A DNA stretch of 64,000 nt from JAGVSR01 sp963742405 (GTDB lineage Bacteria; Pseudomonadota; Alphaproteobacteria; Rhizobiales; Hyphomicrobiaceae). The stretch spans positions 186,001 to 250,000 of the forward strand of contig CAVUMB010000005.1 of the NCBI GenBank assembly GCA_963742405.1, in the 5' to 3' direction. The translations under genes were made by a program, and so were the position numbers. Below, in pieces: positions 1-8,402 of the stretch. The notes below the pieces were generated by a model, which was not told where the DNA came from, did not search any database, and worked only from the letters and a program-made list of their open reading frames with translations. Each line of letters starts with the position of its first letter. Within the stretch, counting starts at the first letter, position 1.

Positions 1-273
1 GCGCTGACCCGCATCGACGTCGCCTTCTCGCGGGACCAGCCGGAAAAGATCTACGTGCAGCATCGACTTTGGCAGCAGCGCCAGGACATTCTGGCCTGGC
101 TCGAAGAGGGCGCGCATCTGTATGTGTGCGGCGATGAAAAGGGTATGGCGAAGGACGTCGACAGCACGCTCGTCAGGATCTTGGCCGAAGGTGCCAAGGG
201 CGACGAGGACACCGGTCGCGCCAAGCTCAAAGAACTGACCAAGGCCGGCCGTTATCAGCGCGATGTGTATTGA
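1..273 (+). CDS. cysJ: Sulfite reductase flavoprotein (CysJ-type), C-terminal fragment
   Basis: Only the last 90 codons are in the window; the frame is open from base 1. The fragment has the NADPH/FAD reductase C-terminal pattern: a helix with QHRLWQQ, the strand HLYVCGD, the KGMAKDVD segment and the terminal aromatic motif RYQRDVY. This tail is characteristic of sulfite reductase alpha subunits and related flavodoxin reductases, where it lies near the FAD. In the cell it would pass electrons from NADPH to the CysI hemoprotein. Its stop codon overlaps a possible TTG start of the next gene and lies 11 bases before the likelier ATG, so the two are almost certainly co-transcribed and coupled. 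The N-terminal domains cannot be judged here. Confidence 0.85.
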   Translation, partial: ALTRIDVAFSRDQPEKIYVQHRLWQQRQDILAWLEEGAHLYVCGDEKGMAKDVDSTLVRILAEGAKGDEDTGRAKLKELTKAGRYQRDVY

Positions 274-284
274 GCGAGATCGAC

Positions 285-2015
285 ATGACCGAACGCGCCA
301 AGAATGAAATCATCAAAGAGAACAGCCGCCTGCTGCGCGGTGGGATCGCAGACGGTCTGAGCCATGTCGAGACCGGCGCCATCGACGAAGATGATACGCA
401 GCTCTTGAAGTTCCACGGCTCCTATATGCAGGATGACCGCGACGTTCGCGCCGAGCGCACGAAGAAGAAGCTTGAGAAGGCGTTCTCCTTCATGATCCGT
501 CTGCGGCTGCCGGGCGGCGCGCTGACGCCCGACCAGTGGCTGAAGCTCGACGACATTGCCGGTACCTATGCCAACGGCACGCTGCGCCTGACCACGCGCG
601 CGACGTTTCAATACCACGGTGTCATCAAATCAAATTTGCGGCGCACGATGCAGGCGATCAATGCCGCCTGCATCGACACCATTGCCGCCTGCGGTGACGT
701 CAACCGCAACGTCATGTCGGCGTCGCATCCGTTCCTGTCGAAGGCGCATAAGCAAGCCGAGCATCTGGCGAAGGCCGTCAGCGACCACCTGCTGCCGCGC
801 ACGGGCGCCTATCACGAAATCTGGCTCGACGACGAAAAGGTGATCGAGAGTTCCGGCAACGCGCAGCCGGAGAGCGAACCGATCTACGGCACGCTGTATC
901 TGCCGCGGAAATTCAAGACCGTCATCGCTGTGCCGCCGGACAACGATGTCGATGTTTATGCCCATGACCTCGGCTACATCGCAATTCTCGATGCCGGCGA
1001 GGTGGTCGGCTGGAATGTCACCGTTGGCGGCGGCATGGGCATGACCCACGGTGAAACCGACACCTTCCCTCGAACAGCCGACATGCTCGGCTATTGCACG
1101 CCCGATCAGGCCGTGGATGTCGCCGAGAAGGTCGTCACCGTTCAGCGCGACTGGGGCAACCGGTCCGTGCGCAAGAACGCGCGCCTCAAGTACACCATTG
1201 AGCGCGTCGGGATTGACGCGTTCCGCGCCGAGGTGGAAAAGCGGCTTGGCTACAAACTTGGCGAGCCGCGTCCCTTCACCTTTACGTCGACCGGCGATCC
1301 GATCGGTTGGCGTCAGACCCTTGATGGCAAGGCCGCCGACAAGAAGTGGCATCTGACACTCTATATCGAGAACGGGCGCGTCAAAGATACCGCCACGATG
1401 AAACTGCGCACCGCATTGCGGCAAATCGCTGAGGCAGGTGGCGTTGATTTCGTCGTCACCTCCAACCAAAACCTCGTCGTCGCCAACGTGTCGGCCAAGT
1501 TAAAACCGAAAATCGAGGCGCTCCTCGAAAAGCATGGCGTATCGATTGCCACATCTTCCGGCCTGCGCCGCAATGCGATGGCATGCGTGGCGCTGCCGAC
1601 GTGTGCGCTGGCACTGGCCGAAAGCGAGCGCTTCCTGCCAGGCCTGGTGACAGATTTGGAAGAACTTCTCGATGCCGCGGGCCTGCGCGAAGACGACATC
1701 GTCGTTCGCATGACGGGCTGCCCGAACGGCTGCGCCCGCCCGTATCTTTCCGAAATCGGCTTCGTCGGCCGGGCGCCGGGATTGTACAACCTCTATCTCG
1801 GTGCGGCATTCGACGGCTCGCGCTTGTCGAAGCTCTACGCGCAGGATGTCAACCGCGAGCAGATCCTCAAACTGCTTGACCCAATCATCAAGCGCTATGC
1901 GAAGGAGCGCGATGCCGGTGAGCACTTTGGCAACTTCGTTGTCCGCGCCGGCATTGTGAACGCGACGACGGCGGGGAACAACTTCCACGACAACATCGTG
2001 CTGGCGAAGGTGTGA
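285..2015 (+). CDS. cysI: Sulfite reductase hemoprotein beta subunit
   Basis: A 576-residue protein that reduces sulfite to sulfide using siroheme coupled to a [4Fe-4S] cluster, the last step of assimilatory sulfate reduction. The four cluster cysteines are visible in CVALPTC and TGCPNGC. With the ATG at 285 they fall at residues 434, 440, 479 and 483, the numbering I recall for the E. coli enzyme, which favours this start over the in-frame TTG at 270. The N-terminal half carries the TTRATFQYHG substrate-side motif typical of nitrite/sulfite reductases. It follows cysJ directly and faces the minus-strand cysHDN set. Length matches the family (about 570). A 17-bp palindrome lies just after the stop. 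Confidence 0.95.
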   Translation: MTERAKNEIIKENSRLLRGGIADGLSHVETGAIDEDDTQLLKFHGSYMQDDRDVRAERTKKKLEKAFSFMIRLRLPGGALTPDQWLKLDDIAGTYANGTLRLTTRATFQYHGVIKSNLRRTMQAINAACIDTIAACGDVNRNVMSASHPFLSKAHKQAEHLAKAVSDHLLPRTGAYHEIWLDDEKVIESSGNAQPESEPIYGTLYLPRKFKTVIAVPPDNDVDVYAHDLGYIAILDAGEVVGWNVTVGGGMGMTHGETDTFPRTADMLGYCTPDQAVDVAEKVVTVQRDWGNRSVRKNARLKYTIERVGIDAFRAEVEKRLGYKLGEPRPFTFTSTGDPIGWRQTLDGKAADKKWHLTLYIENGRVKDTATMKLRTALRQIAEAGGVDFVVTSNQNLVVANVSAKLKPKIEALLEKHGVSIATSSGLRRNAMACVALPTCALALAESERFLPGLVTDLEELLDAAGLREDDIVVRMTGCPNGCARPYLSEIGFVGRAPGLYNLYLGAAFDGSRLSKLYAQDVNREQILKLLDPIIKRYAKERDAGEHFGNFVVRAGIVNATTAGNNFHDNIVLAKV

Positions 2016-2017
2016 AG

Positions 2018-2034
2018 CGGCAGTCGGACTGCCG
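2018..2034. terminator. Short palindrome between convergent genes
   Basis: The palindrome CGGCAGTC-G-GACTGCCG lies directly after the cysI stop, between cysI and the convergent CNBD gene. It could fold into a short hairpin but has no T-run on either strand, so a terminator role is only a possibility. Confidence 0.3.
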
Positions 2035-2065
2035 ACGCAGGCGAACGGCAAGGTCGCGCCTGCAA

Positions 2066-2425
2066 TTAGAGGCTGTCGTTCATTTTGCGGATGCGGTTCG
2101 CCAAGATCGCCATGATGTGCAGCGCGAATTCTGGCGTCTCCTGCACCAGCGCCAGAAACTGGGCGCGGCTCAATTCCATGACCTCCGTCGCCTCCATCGC
2201 GACAGCCGCCGCGCTGCGAGGCGCTTCGTCAATCAGCGCCATCTCGCCAAAGACGCCGCCGGGCCCTACGTTCTCAAGAATTGTGCCGTAGGTCACAATC
2301 TGGACTTTGCCGCTGCGCACCACATAAAGATGCGAAGCTGGGTCGTCCTGCTTAAATACCTTTTCACCGGACGCGAAGGTATGCAGCGTAGCGCCGACTT
2401 CGGCGAGGCTCGAAAATTGTAGCAT
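2066..2425 (-). CDS. Stand-alone cyclic nucleotide-binding domain protein
   Basis: A 119-residue protein made of a single Crp/EAL-type cyclic-nucleotide-binding fold. The phosphate-binding cassette pattern is visible in GGVFGEMALIDEAPRSAAAVA, with the conserved G-E and R-(S)-A positions, preceded by the beta-roll segments FKQDDPASHLYVVRSGKVQIV. No helix-turn-helix or other output domain follows, so it is not a complete Crp/Fnr regulator. It would act as a nucleotide-sensing partner or free-standing sensor; the ligand cannot be told from sequence. It is the last gene of the minus-strand run cysH-cysD-cysN-tauE, 80 bases after tauE, so co-transcription is possible but not proven. Confidence 0.8.
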   Translation of the reverse strand: MLQFSSLAEVGATLHTFASGEKVFKQDDPASHLYVVRSGKVQIVTYGTILENVGPGGVFGEMALIDEAPRSAAAVAMEATEVMELSRAQFLALVQETPEFALHIMAILANRIRKMNDSL

Positions 2426-2505
2426 CGAGACCGTCTCCAGATGGATGTGCGAGCAAGAAGTCTAGGCAAGGTGCGCCACCCGCGCAAGGCAATGCCGGCC
2501 AGGTA

Positions 2506-3252
2506 TTAAAAGACAGCCAAATAAATGGTTCGCGCACTTAACAGGATCACGACGGTGCCCACCAGGGTCATCAGGATCTTAGGAGGCAGATGCTTGGCGG
2601 CATAAGCCGCGAAGGGGGCCGCGATGACCCCACCTATGACAAGCCCGAGGATCGTCGGCCATAGATCGAGCCCAATGGTGGCGATGAACGTCGCTGAAAT
2701 CGTAAGTGTAACGAAGAACTCGGCCATGTTCACCGAACCGATGGTGAACCGCGGTTGCGTCCCCTGTCCGAGCAGCGTGGAGGTAACGATCGGACCCCAT
2801 CCGCCGCCTCCGATAGCATCGACGAAGCCGCCGACGAAGCCGAGAGGCGCAATGTTTTTGGGCGGTTCGTCGATGAACGAGTGCTTGCGATGCACAGCTT
2901 TGTAAATGATGAAAATGCCGATCAGCAGCAGATATCCGCTGATGAACGGTTTCACGACGTCGCCTGGAATGTTGGTCAGTACGAAAGCCCCGATCGCTCC
3001 GCCGATGGAGCCGGGTATCGCGAGGCGCCAAATCAGTCGCCGGTCGACATTGCCGAATTTCCAATGCGCCAGGCCAGAAGCGCCGGTCGTAAAGGTCTCG
3101 GCGGCATGCACGCAAGCGCTCGCCGTGGCCGGTGGAACACCAAAGCTAAGCATCACAGAGGTCGAGGTCACGCCGTAAGCCATGCCGATGGCTCCGTCGA
3201 CCATCTGCGCGACGAAGCCGACGATCACGTAGAATAGTATGTCTTCGCTCAT
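2506..3252 (-). CDS. TauE/SafE-family membrane protein, probable sulfite/organosulfur exporter
   Basis: A 248-residue polytopic membrane protein with about eight hydrophobic segments. The two halves carry related glycine-rich motifs, MVDGAIGMAYGVTST near the N-terminus and GGFVDAIGGGGWGPIVTSTLLG in the middle, which are the hallmark of the TauE/SafE (DUF81) permeases. The family moves sulfite, sulfoacetate, taurine-derived anions and similar compounds across the inner membrane. It lies 60 bases after cysN on the same strand, which supports a role in sulfur traffic such as relief of sulfite overflow or import of a sulfur source. The direction of transport is not determined by the sequence. Confidence 0.88.
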   Translation of the reverse strand: MSEDILFYVIVGFVAQMVDGAIGMAYGVTSTSVMLSFGVPPATASACVHAAETFTTGASGLAHWKFGNVDRRLIWRLAIPGSIGGAIGAFVLTNIPGDVVKPFISGYLLLIGIFIIYKAVHRKHSFIDEPPKNIAPLGFVGGFVDAIGGGGWGPIVTSTLLGQGTQPRFTIGSVNMAEFFVTLTISATFIATIGLDLWPTILGLVIGGVIAAPFAAYAAKHLPPKILMTLVGTVVILLSARTIYLAVF

Positions 3253-3312
3253 GCGGTCTTGGCTCGCGGCCCCCCGAGGTTTCCGCGATGGATGCGGACT
3301 AGTTCCTTACAG

Positions 3313-4827
3313 CTAAATCACATAGTCGGGCAGGCTTTCAACTTCGACGGCGACGCCCGCCGAGCGAAGCAGCAACGCGACCTCGTTGGCGCGCCGTCGG
3401 AATTCCGCTTCTCCCTCGGGCGTGTTGGCAATGTCGGAGGATAAACCCCGGGCGAGCATGGCGCGCGTCAGCAGGAACACATTGTCCTGTTGCTGAATAT
3501 CCGGACTTGCAGACGTGACTGTGCCGCCCGCAATAGTCGCGCCAGAAATTGCATCGACCAGCATAAACGAACCGGTCTCCTGCGCTTCGACAAAGCGGTC
3601 AATGGCCGTCGCGCGGCCGAGCGCCAGATTGGCAATCGCGATATCATTGACCTTGCACGCCGTCGCTGGATGAACGGCGAGTGAGTCGAGATCGAGCAGG
3701 GATTTGATCTCGATGTTCGTCACCGGCACGAGATCGGTGGCCGTTCGCACCAGATAGCTGCCGCGTTTGTCGAACGGAATTTCGGACAGCCACACGAAAC
3801 GCGCCTCGATGGTGCGGGCGACGACGGGTGCGGCTTCAGGCGCGGCCAGAACCGAGCCGCGCGAGACGTCGAGATCGGTGTCGAGCTGGATTGCGACGGC
3901 CTGTCCCTGAGCCGCTTCCTGGTAATCGCGATCCATGGTGGCGATGCGCTGCACTTTGGCAGAGCGGCGGCTGACCGGATCGACGACTGTATCGCCGACG
4001 CGAACCGTGCCTGAGGAAATCGTGCCGGCGAGTCCGCGGAAATCTGCGCGACTGTCACGCAGCACCGTCTGTACCGGCATGCGGAACGCACCGACGGGCT
4101 CCGTGCCTCGGCTGGGAATCTCTTCCAGATGTTCCAGCAGCGAAGGTCCCGTGTACCAGGCCATGTGCTTCGATCGCTCGGCGACGTTGTCGCCAGAGAC
4201 CGCCGCGACCGGAATGGCGACCGCCTCGCGAAAGCCGAAGCGCCACATCAACGTGCGAAAATCGTGCTCGATCTGGCGAAAGCGGCTTTCGGACCACTCG
4301 ACCAGGTCCATTTTATTGACGGCCAGCACAACGCGTTTCAAACCGACGAGATCGAGGATCGCGGCGTGGCGGCGCGTCTGCACCTTGATACCGTGGCGCG
4401 CATCGATCAGCATGATGGCAACATCCGCGTGCGACGCACCCGACGCCATGTTGCGCGTGTACTGTTCGTGTCCCGGGCTGTCGATCACGACGAAGCGGCG
4501 CGTCTTGGTGTCAAAGTATCGCCAGGCAATATCGATCGTGATGCCCTGTTCACGTTCCGCAACGAGACCATCCATCAACAGCGAAAAATCTGGATGGCCC
4601 CCGTCGACCTTGCGGCCGCGTTCGAGCGTCGCGCGCTGGTCGTCGAACAGGTCGGTGGCGTCCCAGAGCAGGCGGCCAATGAGGGTCGACTTGCCGTCGT
4701 CCACAGAACCGCACGTCAACACGCGCAGCATTCCGGAAAGCTCGGGCGCCACGTCCGCGATCACGTTGGAAGCGGGGGTCACGAGCGTCGTCAAGTTCAA
4801 ATCTTTCATGGCCGGTTGCGCGGTCAT
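3313..4827 (-). CDS. cysN: Sulfate adenylyltransferase large subunit (GTPase)
   Basis: A 504-residue GTPase subunit of ATP sulfurylase; with CysD it activates sulfate to adenosine 5'-phosphosulfate, driven by GTP hydrolysis. G-domain motifs are all present: P-loop GSVDDGKST (residues about 40-48), DSPGHEQY (G3) and NKMD (G4), followed by EF-Tu-like beta-barrel domains. I set the start at the ATG at 4827, which overlaps the cysD stop as TGATG; upstream residues in the same frame are out-of-frame cysD. The protein stops after the barrel domains and has no fused APS kinase (CysC), consistent with direct APS reduction by the CysH of this operon. Confidence 0.95.
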   Translation of the reverse strand: MTAQPAMKDLNLTTLVTPASNVIADVAPELSGMLRVLTCGSVDDGKSTLIGRLLWDATDLFDDQRATLERGRKVDGGHPDFSLLMDGLVAEREQGITIDIAWRYFDTKTRRFVVIDSPGHEQYTRNMASGASHADVAIMLIDARHGIKVQTRRHAAILDLVGLKRVVLAVNKMDLVEWSESRFRQIEHDFRTLMWRFGFREAVAIPVAAVSGDNVAERSKHMAWYTGPSLLEHLEEIPSRGTEPVGAFRMPVQTVLRDSRADFRGLAGTISSGTVRVGDTVVDPVSRRSAKVQRIATMDRDYQEAAQGQAVAIQLDTDLDVSRGSVLAAPEAAPVVARTIEARFVWLSEIPFDKRGSYLVRTATDLVPVTNIEIKSLLDLDSLAVHPATACKVNDIAIANLALGRATAIDRFVEAQETGSFMLVDAISGATIAGGTVTSASPDIQQQDNVFLLTRAMLARGLSSDIANTPEGEAEFRRRANEVALLLRSAGVAVEVESLPDYVI

Positions 4828-5732
4828 CAGAAGTAACCTTCCTGCTTCTTCTTCTCCATGGCGCCGACCTGATCGTGATCGATCAAACGGCCGGAACGCT
4901 CCGAGTTGCGAGCCCCGAGCGTTTCCGCAACGACCTCCTCGATCGTGGCGGCGGTCGATTCCACGCCCGCGGTGAGTGGCCAGCAGCCAAGCGTTCGAAA
5001 CCGGATCGAACGCATGACCGGCGTCTCGCCCGGCTTCAAGGGAAAGCGGTTGTCGTCGTACATGAGGATTTGACCGTTTCTCTCGATGGTCGGCCGCTCG
5101 GCAGCCATATAGAGAGGCACCACATCGAGCTTCTCGCGCAGGATGTAGCGCCAGATATCGCGCTCGGTCCAATTCGAAAGCGGAAAGATGCGCGCGGTTT
5201 CACCCGCGCCAAGCCGGCCATTAAGCAAGCGCCACATTTCAGGCCGTTGCCGGCGCGGATCCCAGCGGTGACCTTCGGCGCGGAAGGAGAAGACACGTTC
5301 CTTCGCGCGGCTGGCCTCCTCGTCGCGACGCGCGCCGCCGAACGCGCCATCGAAGCCGTACTGATCGAGTCCAGCCTTCAGCGGCACTGTCTTCATGATG
5401 TCCGTGTAGACCGACGGCGAATAGTCGTACGGGTTCACACCCTTGGCGATCGCTTCATGGTTCGTCATTTCGATCAGATCGAGATCGAACTCCTTCACCC
5501 AGTGATCGCGGAATGCGATCATTTCCTTGAACTTCCACGTCGTGTTCACGTGCAGGATGGGAAAGGGCAGCTTGCCGGGCCAGAAGGCCTTGCGAGCCAG
5601 ATGCAGAAGAACCGTTAAATCCTTGCCGATCGAATAGAGCAGCACGGGCTTGCGGAATTGAGCTGCCGCCTCGCGAAAGATATGAATGCTCTCGGCTTCG
5701 AGCAGATCGAGATGTGAAATTTCTACAGTCAT
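4827..5732 (-). CDS. cysD: Sulfate adenylyltransferase small subunit
   Basis: A 301-residue ATP-pyrophosphatase-fold subunit that carries the adenylyl-transfer site of ATP sulfurylase. The protein aligns by eye with E. coli CysD along its whole length, including FGGARRDEEASRAKERVFSFR, FPLSNWTERDIW, RFRTLGCWPLT and the C-terminal QEGYF. The start at 5732 overlaps the cysH stop by four bases (ATGA). Two conserved positions differ from what I know of the family: the PP-loop reads SIGKDLT rather than SIGKDSS (residues 34-40), and LHVNTTWKF has Asn where Asp is usual (residue 63). The gene otherwise looks intact. Confidence 0.94.
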   Translation of the reverse strand: MTVEISHLDLLEAESIHIFREAAAQFRKPVLLYSIGKDLTVLLHLARKAFWPGKLPFPILHVNTTWKFKEMIAFRDHWVKEFDLDLIEMTNHEAIAKGVNPYDYSPSVYTDIMKTVPLKAGLDQYGFDGAFGGARRDEEASRAKERVFSFRAEGHRWDPRRQRPEMWRLLNGRLGAGETARIFPLSNWTERDIWRYILREKLDVVPLYMAAERPTIERNGQILMYDDNRFPLKPGETPVMRSIRFRTLGCWPLTAGVESTAATIEEVVAETLGARNSERSGRLIDHDQVGAMEKKKQEGYF

Positions 5733-6523
5733 GCAGCGGCATCCTGAGCTTTCGGGCGATTGTGCAGCCCGCATTCCTTCCCGTCTTCGTTCTCCCACCA
5801 CCAGCGACCGGCGCGGATGTCTTCGCCCGGGCGAATGGCGCGCGTACACGGCTGGCAGCCGATGGAAGGGAAGCCCTGCGCGTGCAGTGGATTGACGGGC
5901 ACGGAGTTTGCTTCGACGTAGTCCTCGAGAACTTCAAGTGACCAATCGGCGATGGGGTTCAACTTGATGAGGCAGAGGTTTGCGTCCCATTCGGCAAAGG
6001 GCACGTGCGCCCGGCCCGCCGATTGATCGCGGCGCAAGCCCGTGATCCAGCCGTCGGCACCGGCCAACGCCGTGTTCAACGGGCGGACCTTGCGAATGTT
6101 GCAGCAAGCCTTTCGGTTTTCGATGGACTGCCGGAACCCCATGATGCCGTCGCGCGCGACCAGCGCTTCAACCTCTGTTGCGTCGGGAAACACAATGCGG
6201 ATGCGCCGGTCGTAGCGAGCCTCCGTCGTCGCGAGCGTTTCCAGCGTTTCGGGAAAATGGCGTCCGGTTTCGAGGGTGAATACATCGAACGGCAAGTTCG
6301 CCGTTGCGATTCCGGCAAAAACGGCCTGATCCTCGATGCCCAATGAGGTGGAAAAGGCGACACGGCCGGAGATCTGGTCGGCAATCAAGCGAAGGCGGGC
6401 GTCCAGGCCCGGCGCGGCGGCGAGCGCGACATCGAGTGTGGCAGCCAAGGCGGCGCCTTCTGCGGGCGAAAGCAGCCGTCTCGCGGCCCCAGCGGGCTGC
6501 GGTTGAACTGAAGGGTGCGTCAT
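5729..6523 (-). CDS. cysH: Adenosine 5'-phosphosulfate (APS) reductase
   Basis: A 264-residue thioredoxin-dependent reductase converting APS to sulfite and AMP. The paired cysteines C140-C141 in RKACCNIRKVRPL and C223/C226 in GCQPCTRAI are the four [4Fe-4S] ligands that separate APS reductases from the cluster-free PAPS enzymes; the catalytic cysteine is C251 in the ECGLH motif. The PP-loop-like STSLGIEDQ lies near residue 58. The absence of a CysC domain in cysN fits this assignment. It is the first gene of the minus-strand operon, with four-base overlap into cysD. The upstream region contains nested inverted repeats that may be a regulatory site. Confidence 0.94.
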   Translation of the reverse strand: MTHPSVQPQPAGAARRLLSPAEGAALAATLDVALAAAPGLDARLRLIADQISGRVAFSTSLGIEDQAVFAGIATANLPFDVFTLETGRHFPETLETLATTEARYDRRIRIVFPDATEVEALVARDGIMGFRQSIENRKACCNIRKVRPLNTALAGADGWITGLRRDQSAGRAHVPFAEWDANLCLIKLNPIADWSLEVLEDYVEANSVPVNPLHAQGFPSIGCQPCTRAIRPGEDIRAGRWWWENEDGKECGLHNRPKAQDAAA

Positions 6524-6590
6524 GAGGGGGCCTCCGGAATTGAGTGAACCTAAGCGAAATCAATCCGCAATTGAAGCCCCGGTTAGAAAA

Positions 6591-6644
6591 AAGAACGGAT
6601 TGCTTTGCACTCAGTGCGCAAAGAGAGAAAATTTTTGCGTTCTT
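6591..6644. promoter_or_regulatory. Nested inverted repeats upstream of cysH
   Basis: In the 193-base gap before cysH there are two concentric inverted repeats: AAGAACG at 6591-6597 with CGTTCTT at 6638-6644, enclosing CTTTGC at 6603-6608 with GCAAAG at 6618-6623. The position, 68-121 bases before the cysH start, suits an operator for a sulfur regulator. On the minus strand the sequence after the inner stem runs into a T-rich stretch, so it could instead end transcription of the flavoprotein gene. Neither role is proven. Confidence 0.4.
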
Positions 6645-6716
6645 GCAGTGCAGCGCAATCCCGTCCCAGGTGATCGCCACCAGACGATCGCGGCGACAGG
6701 GGTACGGCGCCGGTCG

Positions 6717-7968
6717 TCACGCGCCGAAATATTCCATGACGCCATGTGCCGCCGCCACTCCGGTGGCGAGCGTCGCCTGCAGGAGGTAGCCGCCCGTGGG
6801 GGCGTCCCAGTCGAGCATCTCACCGGCGATGAACGTTCCGGGGCGCGCTTTCAACATCAGTTTATCGTCGAGTGCATCGAAGGCGACGCCGCCGGCGGTG
6901 GAGATCGCGCGGTCCAGACCGCCCGTGCCTTTCACCGTTAAAGGCAACGCCTTGATCAATCGGGCGAGGTCATCGGGATCGTTGGGCAGGTCACGTTGTG
7001 CCTCGCGCAAGACACCGATGGCGGCGGGCGACAGCTTCAAACACTTGCGCAACCAGTTCGAAACAGAAATCCTTGCCCCGCGGGCGGCGCAAGCGGTTGG
7101 CGATGACCTCGTGCGGTTCGTCGGGCTTGAGGTCGAGGCTGATGACAACCCACGAACCGCCCCGTGTGCGTTCAGCGATCGTCGAGGAGAGCGCATAAAC
7201 CACGCCACCCTCCAACCCCGCGTGCGTGACCACGGCCTCGCCGCGCTGGGTTTCACCCTCGAACGTAACCCCGACGCGCTTTAATGGTTCGCCCGCAAAA
7301 CGCGATTGCAGATGCTCACTCCAATCAATGAGCAGACCGCAATTCGAAGGTGTAAGTGATGTGACCGTTATCCCATTCGAATGAAGGATCGCGCACCAAG
7401 ATCCGTCCGAACCCAAGCGTGGCCAACTCGCGCCGCCAAGCGCCAGGATCGTTGCGTCACAGGCAAATGCGACCGGCGCCCCACCGTTGTCACTGATAAG
7501 TGGTTCTGCATTCTCACTCCAGCCTTGCCATGTCTGGCGCAGCTTGATTTCAACCCCAAGAGCGTTGAGGCGCCGCAGCCATGCACGCAAGAGCGGCGAG
7601 GCTTTCATCGCCTTGGGAAAGATGCGCCCACTTGTGCCGACGAAAGTTTCCTGACCCAGGCCTTCGGCCCACGCCACGACCTCGACGGGTGGATGAGCCT
7701 CGATAAATCTCGCGATGTCTGAAGCATGCGCGCCGTAGCGCGGCAAAAGCGTTTCCATAGTCTCAGAGTGGGTGAGATTGAGCCCACCGCGTCCCGCCAT
7801 GAGGAGCTTGCGCGCCGGCGAGGCCATGCGATCAAACACGGTTACGCCAAGTCCGTTCTGGCCCAGCGTTTCGGCAGCGGCAAGGCCAGCCGGGCCCGCA
7901 CCGATGATGGCAACGTGTTTCAAGAGGAGGGGAGCTTTCTCGTTCGATCCGGCCGCGAGGCTTACCAC
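6717..7968 (-). pseudogene. BaiN/HI0933-like FAD flavoprotein, frameshifted
   Basis: The N-terminal part starts at GTG 7968, overlapping the VOC gene stop, with an FAD-binding motif IIGAGPAGLAAAE and the family signature RKLLMAGRGGLNLTHSE. It reads well to about RRPRGK near 7073, then loses similarity and runs off to 6991. The family continuation SVSNWLRKCLKLSP and the classical C-terminus with GEMLDWDAPTGGYLL continue in another frame down to 6717. Removing one C from the CC at 7071-7072 (a G on the coding strand) would join the two as RGKISVSNWLRK and give one protein of about 416 residues. This is either a true frameshift mutation or a sequencing error. The family consists of NAD(P)/FAD-dependent oxidoreductases of mostly uncertain substrate. 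Confidence 0.82.
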
Positions 7969-8402
7969 GTTCCGGAGTTGGGCATGGATACCCAGGGGTC
8001 AATCGGCGCGAGTGCCGCGCCTTTTTGCAGCAACTCGATCGAAACGAGATCGGGCGACCGCACGAAGGCCATCCGCCCGTCACGCGGTGGCCGCGCAATA
8101 GTCACGCCACCTGCCTGCAACCTCTGGCAGGTGGCATAGATATCGTCGACCTCAAACGCGAGGTGGCCGAAGTTGCGGGCTGAGTCGTAGATTTCAGGGT
8201 CCCAGTTGTGGGTCAGCTCGATTAACGGTGCCCTCTCGGCGCCAGCGCGCGGCTGGTCGCCAGGAGCTGCGAGAAACACCAGCGTAAATCGTCCAACCGG
8301 GTTGTCGATCCGCCGGATTTCGATCAGTCCCAGCAGTTCGCAATAGAAGCGCAAACTCGCGCTGAGATCACCGACGCGAACCATCGTATGCAAAAATCGC
8401 AT
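7962..8402 (-). CDS. Glyoxalase I-like VOC metalloprotein
   Basis: A 146-residue vicinal-oxygen-chelate protein that resembles lactoylglutathione lyase (GloA). The N-terminus MRFLHTMVRVGDLSASLRFY matches the GloA opening, including the metal-ligand histidine at residue 5. Further candidate ligands are the Glu in LIELTHNW, the His in GHLAFEVDD and the Glu in SIELLQ, which together make the four-ligand set of bacterial glyoxalase I. The likely role is glutathione-dependent detoxification of methylglyoxal, although other VOC enzymes share this layout. The following flavoprotein gene starts at a GTG that overlaps this stop codon, so the pair appears coupled. Confidence 0.8.
   Translation of the reverse strand: MRFLHTMVRVGDLSASLRFYCELLGLIEIRRIDNPVGRFTLVFLAAPGDQPRAGAERAPLIELTHNWDPEIYDSARNFGHLAFEVDDIYATCQRLQAGGVTIARPPRDGRMAFVRSPDLVSIELLQKGAALAPIDPWVSMPNSGTW

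Noticed and set aside
270..284. TTG start for cysI
   Set aside because: Possible by overlap with the cysJ stop, but the ATG at 285 gives cluster cysteines at the expected positions.
4828..5172. N-terminal extension of cysN
   Set aside because: The extension is out-of-frame cysD; the overlap TGATG at 4825-4829 marks the true start.
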